Part shown: positions 1-6,049 of the stretch, piece after piece
How positions within the stretch are numbered: the stretch's first letter is position 1
How the letters are laid out: the number at the start of each line of letters is the position of its first letter
Notes under the pieces: generated by a model
Seen by the model: only the letters and a program-made list of their open reading frames with translations
Told to the model about the DNA's origin: nothing
Database searches by the model: none
Assembly: GCA_025929595.1 (NCBI GenBank)
Contig: JAICQA010000071.1
Location: 1-10,021, forward strand
DNA length: 10,021 bases
Direction: 5' to 3'
Origin: Xanthobacteraceae bacterium
Lineage (GTDB): Bacteria > Pseudomonadota > Alphaproteobacteria > Rhizobiales > Xanthobacteraceae
Translations under genes and position numbers: made by a program

Positions 1-1
1 C

Positions 2-1723
2 CTGCTCGCGTCGCGCCTCGCGAGCCCTTTGACCGATCCTGATGCGATCAACGCCCGGCTCGACGCGGTGAAGTTTCTGCTCGATGACGCCGCGCATCGC
101 GCGAAGCTGCGCACCGCGCTCGAATCCGCGCCGGACCTTTCACGCGCGCTGGCGCGGGTGTCCCTCGGCCGCGGCGGGCCGCGCGATCTCGCGGCGGTGC
201 GCGACGCGCTCGACTGCGCGCAGGCGGTCGCCGCCACGCTGAAAGATGCCGGGCCGCCCGTCGAACTCTCGGAATGTGCGAAGGCGCTTGCCGCCGTCGA
301 TCCCGAGCTGCGCGCCGCACTCGCCGATGCGCTCGCCGACAATCTGCCGCTCTCGAAGGCCGACGGCGGTTTCACGCGTGCGGGCTATGACGGTGAACTC
401 GATGCCGCGCTGAAGTTGCGCGACGACTCCCGCCAGGTGATCGCGGGTCTTCAGGCCCGCTACGCCGACGAGACGGCGGTGCGCGCGCTCAAGATCAAAT
501 ACAACAATGTCCTGGGTTACTTCATCGAGGTGCCCGCGGCGCATGGCGAAAAGCTGCTCGGTCCCGATTTCCGCGCCACCTTCATTCACCGACAGACCAT
601 GGCCGGCGCCATGCGCTTCGCGACGACGGAGCTCGGCGAGATCGAGGGCCGCATCGCGTCCGCCGGCGACCGCGCGTTGTCCATCGAACTCGCGATCTTC
701 GAGCGGCTCGCGGCGGCGGTGCTCGCGAGCGCCCGGCCGCTCGAAGCGGTCGCCGACGCGCTGGCCCGAATCGATGTGGCGGCTTCGCTCGCGGCCTTGG
801 CCGAGAGCGAGAGCTGGTCGCGCCCCGTGGTCGACCGCTCGCTCGCTTTTGTGGTGGAAGGCGGCCGCCATCCGGTGGTGGAAGAGTCGCTTCGCCGCGA
901 CGGCGGGCCGTTCGTCCCGAATGATGCCGATCTGTCGGCGCCGGAAGGCGCCGAAGCCGGCCGCGTCTGGCTCGTCACCGGCCCGAATATGGCCGGCAAG
1001 TCGACCTTCCTGCGGCAGAACGCGCTGATCGCGATCCTCGCCCAGATGGGCGGTTACGTGCCCGCCCGCCGCGCGCATATCGGCGTCGTTGACCGGCTCT
1101 TTTCGCGCGTGGGCGCCGCCGACGACCTCGCGCGCGGGCGTTCGACCTTCATGGTCGAGATGGTCGAAACCGCCGCCATTCTCAATCAGGCGACCGCGCG
1201 CTCGCTCGTGATCCTGGACGAAATCGGCCGCGGCACCGCGACCTTCGACGGTCTCTCGATTGCGTGGGCGACGCTCGAATATCTGCATGAGAAGAATGGC
1301 TGCCGCGCCCTGTTCGCGACGCATTTTCACGAACTGACGGCGCTCTCCGCGCGACTGAAGCGGCTCGTGAACACGACGGTGCGGGTGAAGGAGCACAAGG
1401 GCGACGTCGTCTTTCTGCATGAAGTGGCGGCCGGCGTTGCCGACCGTTCCTACGGCGTGCAGGTTGCGAAGCTTGCGGGCCTGCCGCCCGCCGTGGTCGA
1501 GCGTGCGCGCGTGGTGCTCGCCGAGCTGGAAGCCTCCGACCGCGCCGCGCCCGTGCGCAAGATGCTCGACGACCTGCCGCTGTTTTCAGCGGCGCGCGCC
1601 GCCGCCCCGCAAGCCGATCCGTTGCGCGCCGCGCTCTCCGAGCTCGACCCCGATGCGCTCACGCCGAAGGAGGCGTTGGATGCGCTCTACAAGCTGAAGG
1701 CAGTTAGCAAGGACAAACCGTAA
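2..1723 (+). CDS. mutS: DNA mismatch repair protein MutS, C-terminal part (5' end outside window)
   Basis: MutS binds mispaired or looped DNA and, as an ATP-driven sliding clamp, recruits MutL to start mismatch repair. The reading frame is open from base 2, before any start codon (LLASRLASPLTDP, typical of the MutS core domain), so the gene is cut by the window edge; an apparent TTG start at base 29 is internal. About 570 residues remain. Compared with a usual length near 850-900, the mismatch-recognition and connector domains are missing. Visible parts are the core/lever and clamp region (YFIEVP near base 520), Walker A TGPNMAGKST (977-1006), Walker B LVILDEIGRGT (about 1205-1237) and the ATHFHELT switch (about 1316-1339). 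Near the C-terminus DLPLF (1571-1585) resembles a sliding-clamp binding motif. The TAA stop is followed at once by a repeat. The identification is secure. Confidence 0.97.
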   Translation: MLASRLASPLTDPDAINARLDAVKFLLDDAAHRAKLRTALESAPDLSRALARVSLGRGGPRDLAAVRDALDCAQAVAATLKDAGPPVELSECAKALAAVDPELRAALADALADNLPLSKADGGFTRAGYDGELDAALKLRDDSRQVIAGLQARYADETAVRALKIKYNNVLGYFIEVPAAHGEKLLGPDFRATFIHRQTMAGAMRFATTELGEIEGRIASAGDRALSIELAIFERLAAAVLASARPLEAVADALARIDVAASLAALAESESWSRPVVDRSLAFVVEGGRHPVVEESLRRDGGPFVPNDADLSAPEGAEAGRVWLVTGPNMAGKSTFLRQNALIAILAQMGGYVPARRAHIGVVDRLFSRVGAADDLARGRSTFMVEMVETAAILNQATARSLVILDEIGRGTATFDGLSIAWATLEYLHEKNGCRALFATHFHELTALSARLKRLVNTTVRVKEHKGDVVFLHEVAAGVADRSYGVQVAKLAGLPPAVVERARVVLAELEASDRAAPVRKMLDDLPLFSAARAAAPQADPLRAALSELDPDALTPKEALDALYKLKAVSKDKP

Positions 1724-1725
1724 CT

Positions 1726-1820
1726 GTCGTCCCGGCCGAGCCGAGCGAAGCAAGGCGAGAGCCGGGGCCCATGACACCGTTGTCCGCGTTTGTGTTCGTG
1801 GGTCCCCGCTTTCGTGAGGA
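1726..1820. repeat. Composite intergenic repeat: family A arm plus family B half-element
   Basis: This fills the space between the converging mutS and six-cysteine-protein genes. The left part (1726-1770) carries CCCGGCCGAG and CGAGAGCCGGG, the same words as the copy before glnD at 5895-5924, but its centre is expanded by extra CGAG/AAGG units. The right part (1798-1820) begins GTGGGTCCCCGCTTTCG, matching the strong arm of the family B copies at 2406-2465 and 4694-4766, with a decayed end. The outer CCCGGC/GCCGGG can pair, so the RNA could fold from either side and act as a bidirectional stop, but no T-run follows. Seen directly: the shared words and palindromy. Inferred: any terminator role. 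Confidence 0.7.
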
Positions 1821-2384
1821 TCACCACTTATCGTAAATCGGACAGGCGGCTTCGCTCGTGCGGGTGAGCAGGAATGTGTTGTCGTCGGCGCCCGGCGTCA
1901 GTTCGACGCTGTTTTCCTCGCCGCCGCAATTGTCGAGCCGGATGCGGCCGGTCGCCGCGAGATCGATCAGGATCGATTTCGGCTTGTCGCGCCACTTCAC
2001 CTGAATGCCGCCGCCGTCGCACTCGACGCCGCAATGGATGACGCCGTTGCCCGGGAAGCAATCGCCGACGACCGAGAGCGTCTTGTTCGGCCGTTTGCGC
2101 TGGCGCACTTCGAGCTTGAAATAGTAGTTGCGTTGCCCGTCCTTCCGGTACTCGTCGGGATCGTGCCGGAAGTAGGCGAGTGAAAATTTGATCGAAGACA
2201 CCGTTTGCTTCGGATGCTTCGCCAGATGCGCGGCGTCATAGCTGCGAGCGAAGCAGACGCGCTCACCCCGCTTCGGCGGCAGGAATTCGGCGAGATTGCC
2301 TTCCTTGCCCGGCAGCACTTCGGCCGAGGCGGCCGTCATTGTTAAAAATACGATAGCGACTACCCGGAAGAAAGATTTCGTCAT
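1821..2384 (-). CDS. Secreted hypothetical protein with six cysteines
   Basis: A 187-residue protein that I do not recognise. The N-terminus looks like a Sec signal peptide: MTKSFFR, a hydrophobic stretch (about residues 8-19), then AASAEV with likely cleavage after Ala-Ser-Ala near residue 21. The mature part has six cysteines (C44, C109, C118, C122, C153, C181), an even number that would suit three disulfides in the periplasm; C109, C118 and C122 cluster around a glycine-rich stretch (CGVECDGGG). The composition (many Lys/Arg, alternating hydrophobics) suggests a beta-rich soluble fold, and no membrane segment follows the signal. It lies 82 bases after the osmC stop on the same strand, with a family B repeat between, so it may be the distal gene of the same transcript or be separately expressed. 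The start has only a close GGGAG before ATG, a poor spacing, but no better in-frame start is seen. Confidence 0.8.
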   Translation of the reverse strand: MTKSFFRVVAIVFLTMTAASAEVLPGKEGNLAEFLPPKRGERVCFARSYDAAHLAKHPKQTVSSIKFSLAYFRHDPDEYRKDGQRNYYFKLEVRQRKRPNKTLSVVGDCFPGNGVIHCGVECDGGGIQVKWRDKPKSILIDLAATGRIRLDNCGGEENSVELTPGADDNTFLLTRTSEAACPIYDKW

Positions 2385-2405
2385 GCTCCCGAGTATCGCA
2401 TTCTA

Positions 2406-2465
2406 CCGCTCGTCCCCGCGAAAGCGGGGACCCAGTCTGAATTCCGGCTTGCGCGGGAATGAGCG
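2406..2465. repeat. Family B palindromic repeat, copy 1
   Basis: This is a two-arm element. The strong arm (2412-2431) is a perfect 8-bp stem GTCCCCGC/GCGGGGAC around GAAA on the plus strand. The weaker arm (2441-2465) is a related imperfect hairpin. The two arms are roughly reverse complements of each other, so the whole element can also fold as one long hairpin. Bases 2406-2435 are identical, in inverted orientation, to 4736-4765. The element ends one base before the osmC stop codon, a position suited to mRNA 3' end formation or protection, though no T-run follows. Confidence 0.8.
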
Positions 2466-2466
2466 A

Positions 2467-2973
2467 TTAATCACGCACCACCTCGGTGCTGGCCGTCACC
2501 GAGTTGCGGATCGTCTGCAGCACGACGCAATAGCGCTCGGTCAGCTTGATGAGCTGGTCGATCTTGTCCTGCGGCGCGTCGGTGTCGAGCAGGAATTTGA
2601 GGCGGATCGATTTGAATCCGACCGGCGCCTCCTTGTCGACGCCAAGCGTTCCCTTGAAATCAAGATCGCCTTCCGCTTCCACGCGGCCGTTCTTTACGTC
2701 GACGCCGATCGCGGTCGAGACCGCGCGCAGCGTGACGCCCGAACAGGCGACGAGCGCCTCGAGCAGCATGTCGCCGGAGCACAATTCATGGCCCGAGCCG
2801 CCGGTCGCCGGATGCAGGCCCGCGAGCGCGATCTGCCGCCCGGTCTCGACCTTGCAGGAAATTCCTTCGTCGAGGGAGCCTTTGGCCTTCAAGGTGATGA
2901 CGGCCGCCTCGGGCTCCTTGCGGTAGCGGTCCTTGAGCGGCGCCTGCAATTCGCGCAACGCATTCGCGTCCAT
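2467..2973 (-). CDS. OsmC family protein
   Basis: A 168-residue protein of the OsmC/Ohr superfamily; members are small cytoplasmic thiol-dependent peroxidases that reduce organic or inorganic hydroperoxides through a cysteine pair, or relatives of unknown activity. The visible signature is the central helix region GHELCSGDMLLEALVACSGVT with C65 and C77, and the second cysteine C149 in ERYCVVLQT; C77 and C149 sit where the peroxidatic and resolving cysteines are expected. Length fits a longer OsmC subgroup. I chose ATG at 2973 (MDANALRELQ) because AGGA lies 4-8 bases upstream and an upstream in-frame start at 3084 would run into the ATPase gene and add an arginine-rich tail. It follows that gene by 37 bases on the same strand and probably belongs to its operon. 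Its substrate is unknown. Confidence 0.9.
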   Translation of the reverse strand: MDANALRELQAPLKDRYRKEPEAAVITLKAKGSLDEGISCKVETGRQIALAGLHPATGGSGHELCSGDMLLEALVACSGVTLRAVSTAIGVDVKNGRVEAEGDLDFKGTLGVDKEAPVGFKSIRLKFLLDTDAPQDKIDQLIKLTERYCVVLQTIRNSVTASTEVVRD

Positions 2974-3010
2974 GATGTCCTCGTGGGTCGAAATGAAGGG
3001 GCAGTCTATG

Positions 3011-3781
3011 TCAGATCGCGGCGGCGGGCGAAAGGGCTTCGCCGCTCTCGCGCCGCAGGCTCTTGTCGAGCGCCCATAGCACACGCCGCTTCATGGCTTC
3101 GATCTCGGTGCCGTAACGGTCGCGTGGCCGGGCGAGGTCGACGTCGATGGTGGCGGCGATCCGGCCCGGATTGGGCTGCATCACGAGTACGCGGTCGGCC
3201 AATACCGACGCTTCCTCCACGTCATGCGTCACCAGCACGAGCGTCGGCCTGAACGCATGCCACAGGCTCAGCAGGTGTTCGTGCAGGCTCGCGCGCGTGA
3301 AGGCGTCGAGCGCGGAGAACGGCTCGTCGAGCAGCAGCACCTTGGGGTGTGGCGCGAGCGCGCGGGCAATCGCCACGCGTTGCGCCTGCCCGCCCGAGAG
3401 CTCGCGCGGCCAGCAATGCGCATAATTTTGCAGGCCCACACGCTCCAGCACTTCGCGCACCAGCCGCTCGCGCTCGGCGCGCGGCCGGTCGGCAAGGCCG
3501 AAGCCGACGTTCTGCTCGACCGTGAGCCACGGCAAGAGCCGCGGCTCCTGGAAGATGATGCCGACGAGCGGGTTAGGCCTGGTGATCGTTTCGCCGTCGA
3601 GCCGGATGCGTCCGCGCGTGGGCTGGTCGAGCCCGGCGGCAAGCCGCAGGAATGTGCTCTTGCCGCAACCCGAGCCGCCGACGACGGCGACGATCTCGCC
3701 TTCCTCCACTTCGAGGTTGAGGCCCGCGAGCGCGCGCGTGCCGTTCGGATAGGTCTTGTCGGCGGACTCTACATAGAGCAT
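3011..3781 (-). CDS. ABC transporter ATP-binding protein (SsuB/TauB/NrtD type)
   Basis: The cytoplasmic ATPase of an importer of the sulfonate/taurine/nitrate class, 256 residues, full length for the family. Motifs in order: Walker A GGSGCGKST (35-43), Q-loop FQEPRLLPW with Q78 (the EPRLLPW form is characteristic of this class), signature LSGGQ (128-132), Walker B VLLLDEP (148-154), D-loop SALD (156-159) and switch His186 in VTHDVEEA. All catalytic residues are present. Its ATG lies 7 bases after the permease stop; GAGG overlapping that TGA serves as Shine-Dalgarno, so translation is probably coupled. The precise substrate cannot be read from the ATPase, so I leave the gene symbol blank although ssuB is the nearest label. 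Confidence 0.95.
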   Translation of the reverse strand: MLYVESADKTYPNGTRALAGLNLEVEEGEIVAVVGGSGCGKSTFLRLAAGLDQPTRGRIRLDGETITRPNPLVGIIFQEPRLLPWLTVEQNVGFGLADRPRAERERLVREVLERVGLQNYAHCWPRELSGGQAQRVAIARALAPHPKVLLLDEPFSALDAFTRASLHEHLLSLWHAFRPTLVLVTHDVEEASVLADRVLVMQPNPGRIAATIDVDLARPRDRYGTEIEAMKRRVLWALDKSLRRESGEALSPAAAI

Positions 3782-3788
3782 CGCGGCC

Positions 3789-4649
3789 TCAATGCTTCGG
3801 CGCGTAGGCGTCTTGCCAGGTGAGGAACGGCGCGGACGACGACGCGATCAGCCCGTCGGTGATCTTGCCAAGGATCGCAAAGGTGACGATGGCCGCGATG
3901 ATCTGGTCCGGCTTGCCGAGCTGCTGGCCGTCGATGAGGAGATAACCGAGTCCTTCGGACGCACCCATGAATTCGGCGGCCACGACGAACATCCAGCCGA
4001 GGCCAAGCCCCTGCCGTAGCGCCACGACATAGGCCGGCAGGATCGCGGGAAGGAGAATTCGCCGCACGAGCTGCGGCGTTGTCAGCCGGAACACGCGTCC
4101 GACCTCGACCGTCTTGCGGTCGACCGACTGGATGGCCGCGAGGACGCCCAGATAGATCGGAAAGAAGCATCCGACGGCGATCAGCGCGATCTTCGATTCC
4201 TCGAAGATGCCGAGCCAGAGAATAAAGAGCGGCACCCACGCGATCGACGGCACCGAGCGCAGTCCCTGCAACGACGGGTCCAGGATCTCGCGAGAGAGAC
4301 GCGACGCGCCGGCGAGCGCGCCGACCAGCGTGCCGGCGATCACGCCGAGCGCAAAGCCCGCCCCGACGCGGGCGAGCGTGGCGCCGATATGAATCCAGAG
4401 CTCGCCGGTGACGGCGAGCGAATAGAGCGTCAGGAAGATGCGGGATGGCGGCGGCATGAGCCGGCCTTCGGCCCATCCGGCGCGCACGGCGAGCTCCCAG
4501 CCGATGCCGAGCAGCAGCGGTAGCGCGAGCCCGAGCAGGAAACGCTCCGCCGTGCGCTTCGACTTCTTCTCAATGATCGGGTGGGTGGCGGACACGATCC
4601 GACTATCGCGCGCTTCGCCAAGATTATCAAAGCGCTCGATCGCGGTCAT
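3789..4649 (-). CDS. ABC transporter permease (SsuC/TauC type)
   Basis: The inner-membrane channel subunit of the importer, 286 residues from the chosen start. Hydrophobic segments lie at about residues 38-55, 90-113, 133-148, 155-175, 205-225 and 250-268, fitting six helices. The cytoplasmic EAA-type loop that docks on the ATPase is at 181-205 (VEVGRVFRLTTPQLVRRILLPAILP split by its conserved G and ending I-LP). LMPPPSRIF near residue 64 is typical of the class. I chose ATG at 4649; an in-frame start at 4712 would begin inside the palindromic repeat. GTG at 4595, giving 268 residues, is a real alternative because the first 20-30 residues are not family-like. Ribosome-binding signals before either start are weak. 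It pairs with the ATPase and binding-protein genes beside it. Confidence 0.93.
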   Translation of the reverse strand: MTAIERFDNLGEARDSRIVSATHPIIEKKSKRTAERFLLGLALPLLLGIGWELAVRAGWAEGRLMPPPSRIFLTLYSLAVTGELWIHIGATLARVGAGFALGVIAGTLVGALAGASRLSREILDPSLQGLRSVPSIAWVPLFILWLGIFEESKIALIAVGCFFPIYLGVLAAIQSVDRKTVEVGRVFRLTTPQLVRRILLPAILPAYVVALRQGLGLGWMFVVAAEFMGASEGLGYLLIDGQQLGKPDQIIAAIVTFAILGKITDGLIASSSAPFLTWQDAYAPKH

Positions 4650-4693
4650 GTCCGCCACCCGGAGGAAAGCAGGCGAGCGGCGCGCATGGGGAA

Positions 4694-4766
4694 GCCGCTC
4701 ATCCCCGCGCAAGCGGGAATCCAGCTCTGGCTCTGCTGGGTCCCCGCTTTCGCGGGGACGAGCGGC
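4694..4766. repeat. Family B palindromic repeat, copy 2, inside the ABC operon
   Basis: Arms 4694-4725 and 4735-4766 match as reverse complements at 28 of 32 positions, separated by 9 bases. Each arm is also its own small hairpin; the one at 4740-4759 is a perfect 8-bp stem whose loop reads GAAA (a GNRA tetraloop) in the operon RNA. It sits in the 130-base gap between the binding-protein stop and the permease start. Such a structure after a binding-protein gene could protect the upstream mRNA from 3' decay or reduce read-through, giving more binding protein than permease, as known for REP elements in malE-malF. That role is inferred. Confidence 0.85.
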
Positions 4767-4779
4767 GTAAGCATCAGCG

Positions 4780-5760
4780 TCAATTCGTGAGCGAGGCGTT
4801 GAAACGGGTGTCGATCAGATCGTCGAGCGTCTTCTTCACGTCGACATCCTTCGCGACCACGCCCGCGTCCTGCAGCGCGATGCCCGCCGCGAGGATCGAG
4901 TCATATTGCGGCTTGCCGATCGCGCTATGCGTGAGTTCGGTGCGCTCCTTGAGTTGCTTGTCGGCGACTGCTTCGGGGATCTTTGCGGCCGCGGCGAGCG
5001 CCTTGGCCACTTCCTTCGGATTGGCGAGCGACCACTTGCGCGCCTGCTCATAGACCTTCAGCACGCGGGCGACAGCGTCGGGATGCTCCTTCGCGAATTC
5101 CTCACGCACGTTCAGGATGCCCCAGGTATTCGCTTCGGGTTTGCGATAGAACAGCACCGCGCCTTCGTCGATCTCGGCGGCGGCCATCATCGGGTCGAGT
5201 CCCGCCCAGGCGTCCACGTCGCCGCGGATGAGCGCCGTGCGTCCGTCCGGATGCTGCAACAGCACGAAGCGCACGTCCTTGTCGGTGAGCTTCGCTTCGG
5301 CGAGCGCACGCATCAGGAAGATGTGCGGGTCGGTGCCGCGCGTGACCGCCACCGACTTGCCCTTCAGGTCCGACACCTTCTTGATGCCGGTGTCTTTGCG
5401 CGTGACGAGCGCGGTCCACTCCGGCCGCGAATAGACATAGATCGACTTGATCGGGTTGCCGTTGATCTTCGCGACCAGCGCCGCCGCCCCGGCCGAGGAG
5501 CCGAAATCGATCGAGCCGGCATTGAGGAATTCAAGCGCCTTGTTGGAGCCGAGCGTCTGCACCCAGCGCACTTTCGTGCCGTCCTTCGCGAATTCCTTTT
5601 CGAGCAGGCCCTGGCTCTTGAGGATGATCGAAACCGGATTGTAGGTCGCCCAGTCCACGCGCAGCTCGCTGAGCTTGGATTGCGCAAGGGCGGGGGCGGC
5701 GAAAGTGGCGAGCGCGGCGGCGCCGAGCGAGGCGAGAAGAAGACGGCGATTGGCAATCAT
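4780..5760 (-). CDS. ABC transporter substrate-binding protein (SsuA/TauA type)
   Basis: The periplasmic binding protein of the importer, 326 residues. The signal peptide is MIANRRLLLASLG..., a hydrophobic core, and ALA before Gln27; the Arg pair is weakly Tat-like but lacks the full motif, so Sec export is as likely. The mature protein has the features of the SsuA/THI5-like fold: YNPVSIILKSQGLLEKEF (41-58), FLNAGSIDFGSSAGAAAL (78-95), DLKGKSVAVTRGTDPHIFLMRAL (131-153) and the hinge-side DVDAWAGLDPMMAAAE (181-196). I chose ATG 5760 because GGAG stands 7 bases upstream and the signal peptide begins there; upstream in-frame starts at 5802 and 6306 only add non-homologous sequence. It is first in the operon. 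The ligand could be an aliphatic sulfonate, taurine or another small anion or nitrogen compound; no monooxygenase gene is present to decide. Confidence 0.93.
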   Translation of the reverse strand: MIANRRLLLASLGAAALATFAAPALAQSKLSELRVDWATYNPVSIILKSQGLLEKEFAKDGTKVRWVQTLGSNKALEFLNAGSIDFGSSAGAAALVAKINGNPIKSIYVYSRPEWTALVTRKDTGIKKVSDLKGKSVAVTRGTDPHIFLMRALAEAKLTDKDVRFVLLQHPDGRTALIRGDVDAWAGLDPMMAAAEIDEGAVLFYRKPEANTWGILNVREEFAKEHPDAVARVLKVYEQARKWSLANPKEVAKALAAAAKIPEAVADKQLKERTELTHSAIGKPQYDSILAAGIALQDAGVVAKDVDVKKTLDDLIDTRFNASLTN

Positions 5761-5774
5761 CGGAGCACTCCACT

Positions 5775-5791
5775 GGCGGCCGGCGGCCGCC
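5775..5791 (-). promoter_or_regulatory. GC hairpin directly before the binding-protein ribosome site
   Basis: On the minus strand GGCGGCC, a 3-base loop and GGCCGCC form a perfect all-GC 7-bp stem. It ends 3 bases before GGAG (5771-5768), the Shine-Dalgarno of the gene starting at 5760. The GGAG itself lies in the self-complementary GGAGTGCTCC. Such a stem could stabilise the mRNA 5' end or tune initiation. The structure is seen; the role is inferred. Confidence 0.45.
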
Positions 5792-5802
5792 GAAATCGGC
5801 AT

Positions 5803-5894
5803 GCGGAAAACACCTCGTTTCCCGTGTGTAATTTGTCGTTCATACAGAGATTGATTGTCAATAGAGATAAATAACAAATGTAAGACGTAATATT
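5803..5894 (-). promoter_or_regulatory. AT-rich putative promoter region of the ABC-osmC operon
   Basis: This stretch is much richer in A and T than its surroundings and lies just upstream of the binding-protein gene. The minus strand holds TTGACA (5861-5856), a perfect -35 hexamer, but no convincing -10 sequence at 16-18 bases, so the assignment is weak. The TTGACA overlaps a perfect dyad, ATTGA-TTG-TCAAT (5850-5862), which could be an operator for a repressor or activator. No regulator gene is adjacent in this window. Confidence 0.4.
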
Positions 5895-5990
5895 GTCGCC
5901 CCGGCCGAGCGAAGCGAGAGCCGGGACCGTCCTCAGTCGATCTCTGGACGATCCAGCTCTCGCGTCCTGCGGACGCTCGGCCGGGATGAC
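5895..5990. repeat. Family A palindromic repeat before glnD
   Basis: The left arm (5895-5924) reads CCGGCCGAGCGAAGCGAGAG then CCGGG; the right arm (about 5953-5990) is its reverse complement with a small extra stem (GTCC/GGAC) in the middle. The outer GTC..CCCCGGCC pairs with GGCCGGGATGAC. The left arm is in the same orientation as the copy after mutS at 1726-1770. The element occupies the glnD side of the divergent intergenic space and ends 59 bases before the chosen glnD start, so the glnD promoter must lie in, upstream of, or in the short stretch after it. Confidence 0.8.
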
Positions 5991-6049
5991 GGACTGATAT
6001 GACTCCCCGCGCGCAATCGGCTAATCGAAGCGGAACAAGGTTCTCAAGC

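Noticed and set aside
140..1420. Long open frame on the minus strand opposite mutS (426 codons)
   Set aside because: It lies wholly antisense to a conserved gene, is rich in Arg/His/Gly and resembles no family; such frames are common in GC-rich DNA with biased third positions.
2296..3252. 318-codon plus-strand frame across three minus-strand genes
   Set aside because: It runs antisense through the six-cysteine, osmC and ATPase genes and through a repeat, with no family resemblance. It is a shadow frame.
4906..5874. 322-codon plus-strand frame opposite the binding-protein gene
   Set aside because: It is antisense to a clearly recognised protein and has shadow-frame composition.
1726..5990. 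Repeated palindromes considered as a CRISPR array or insertion sequences
   Set aside because: Copies are far apart with genes between them, differ in orientation, and have neither regular spacers nor a transposase in the window.
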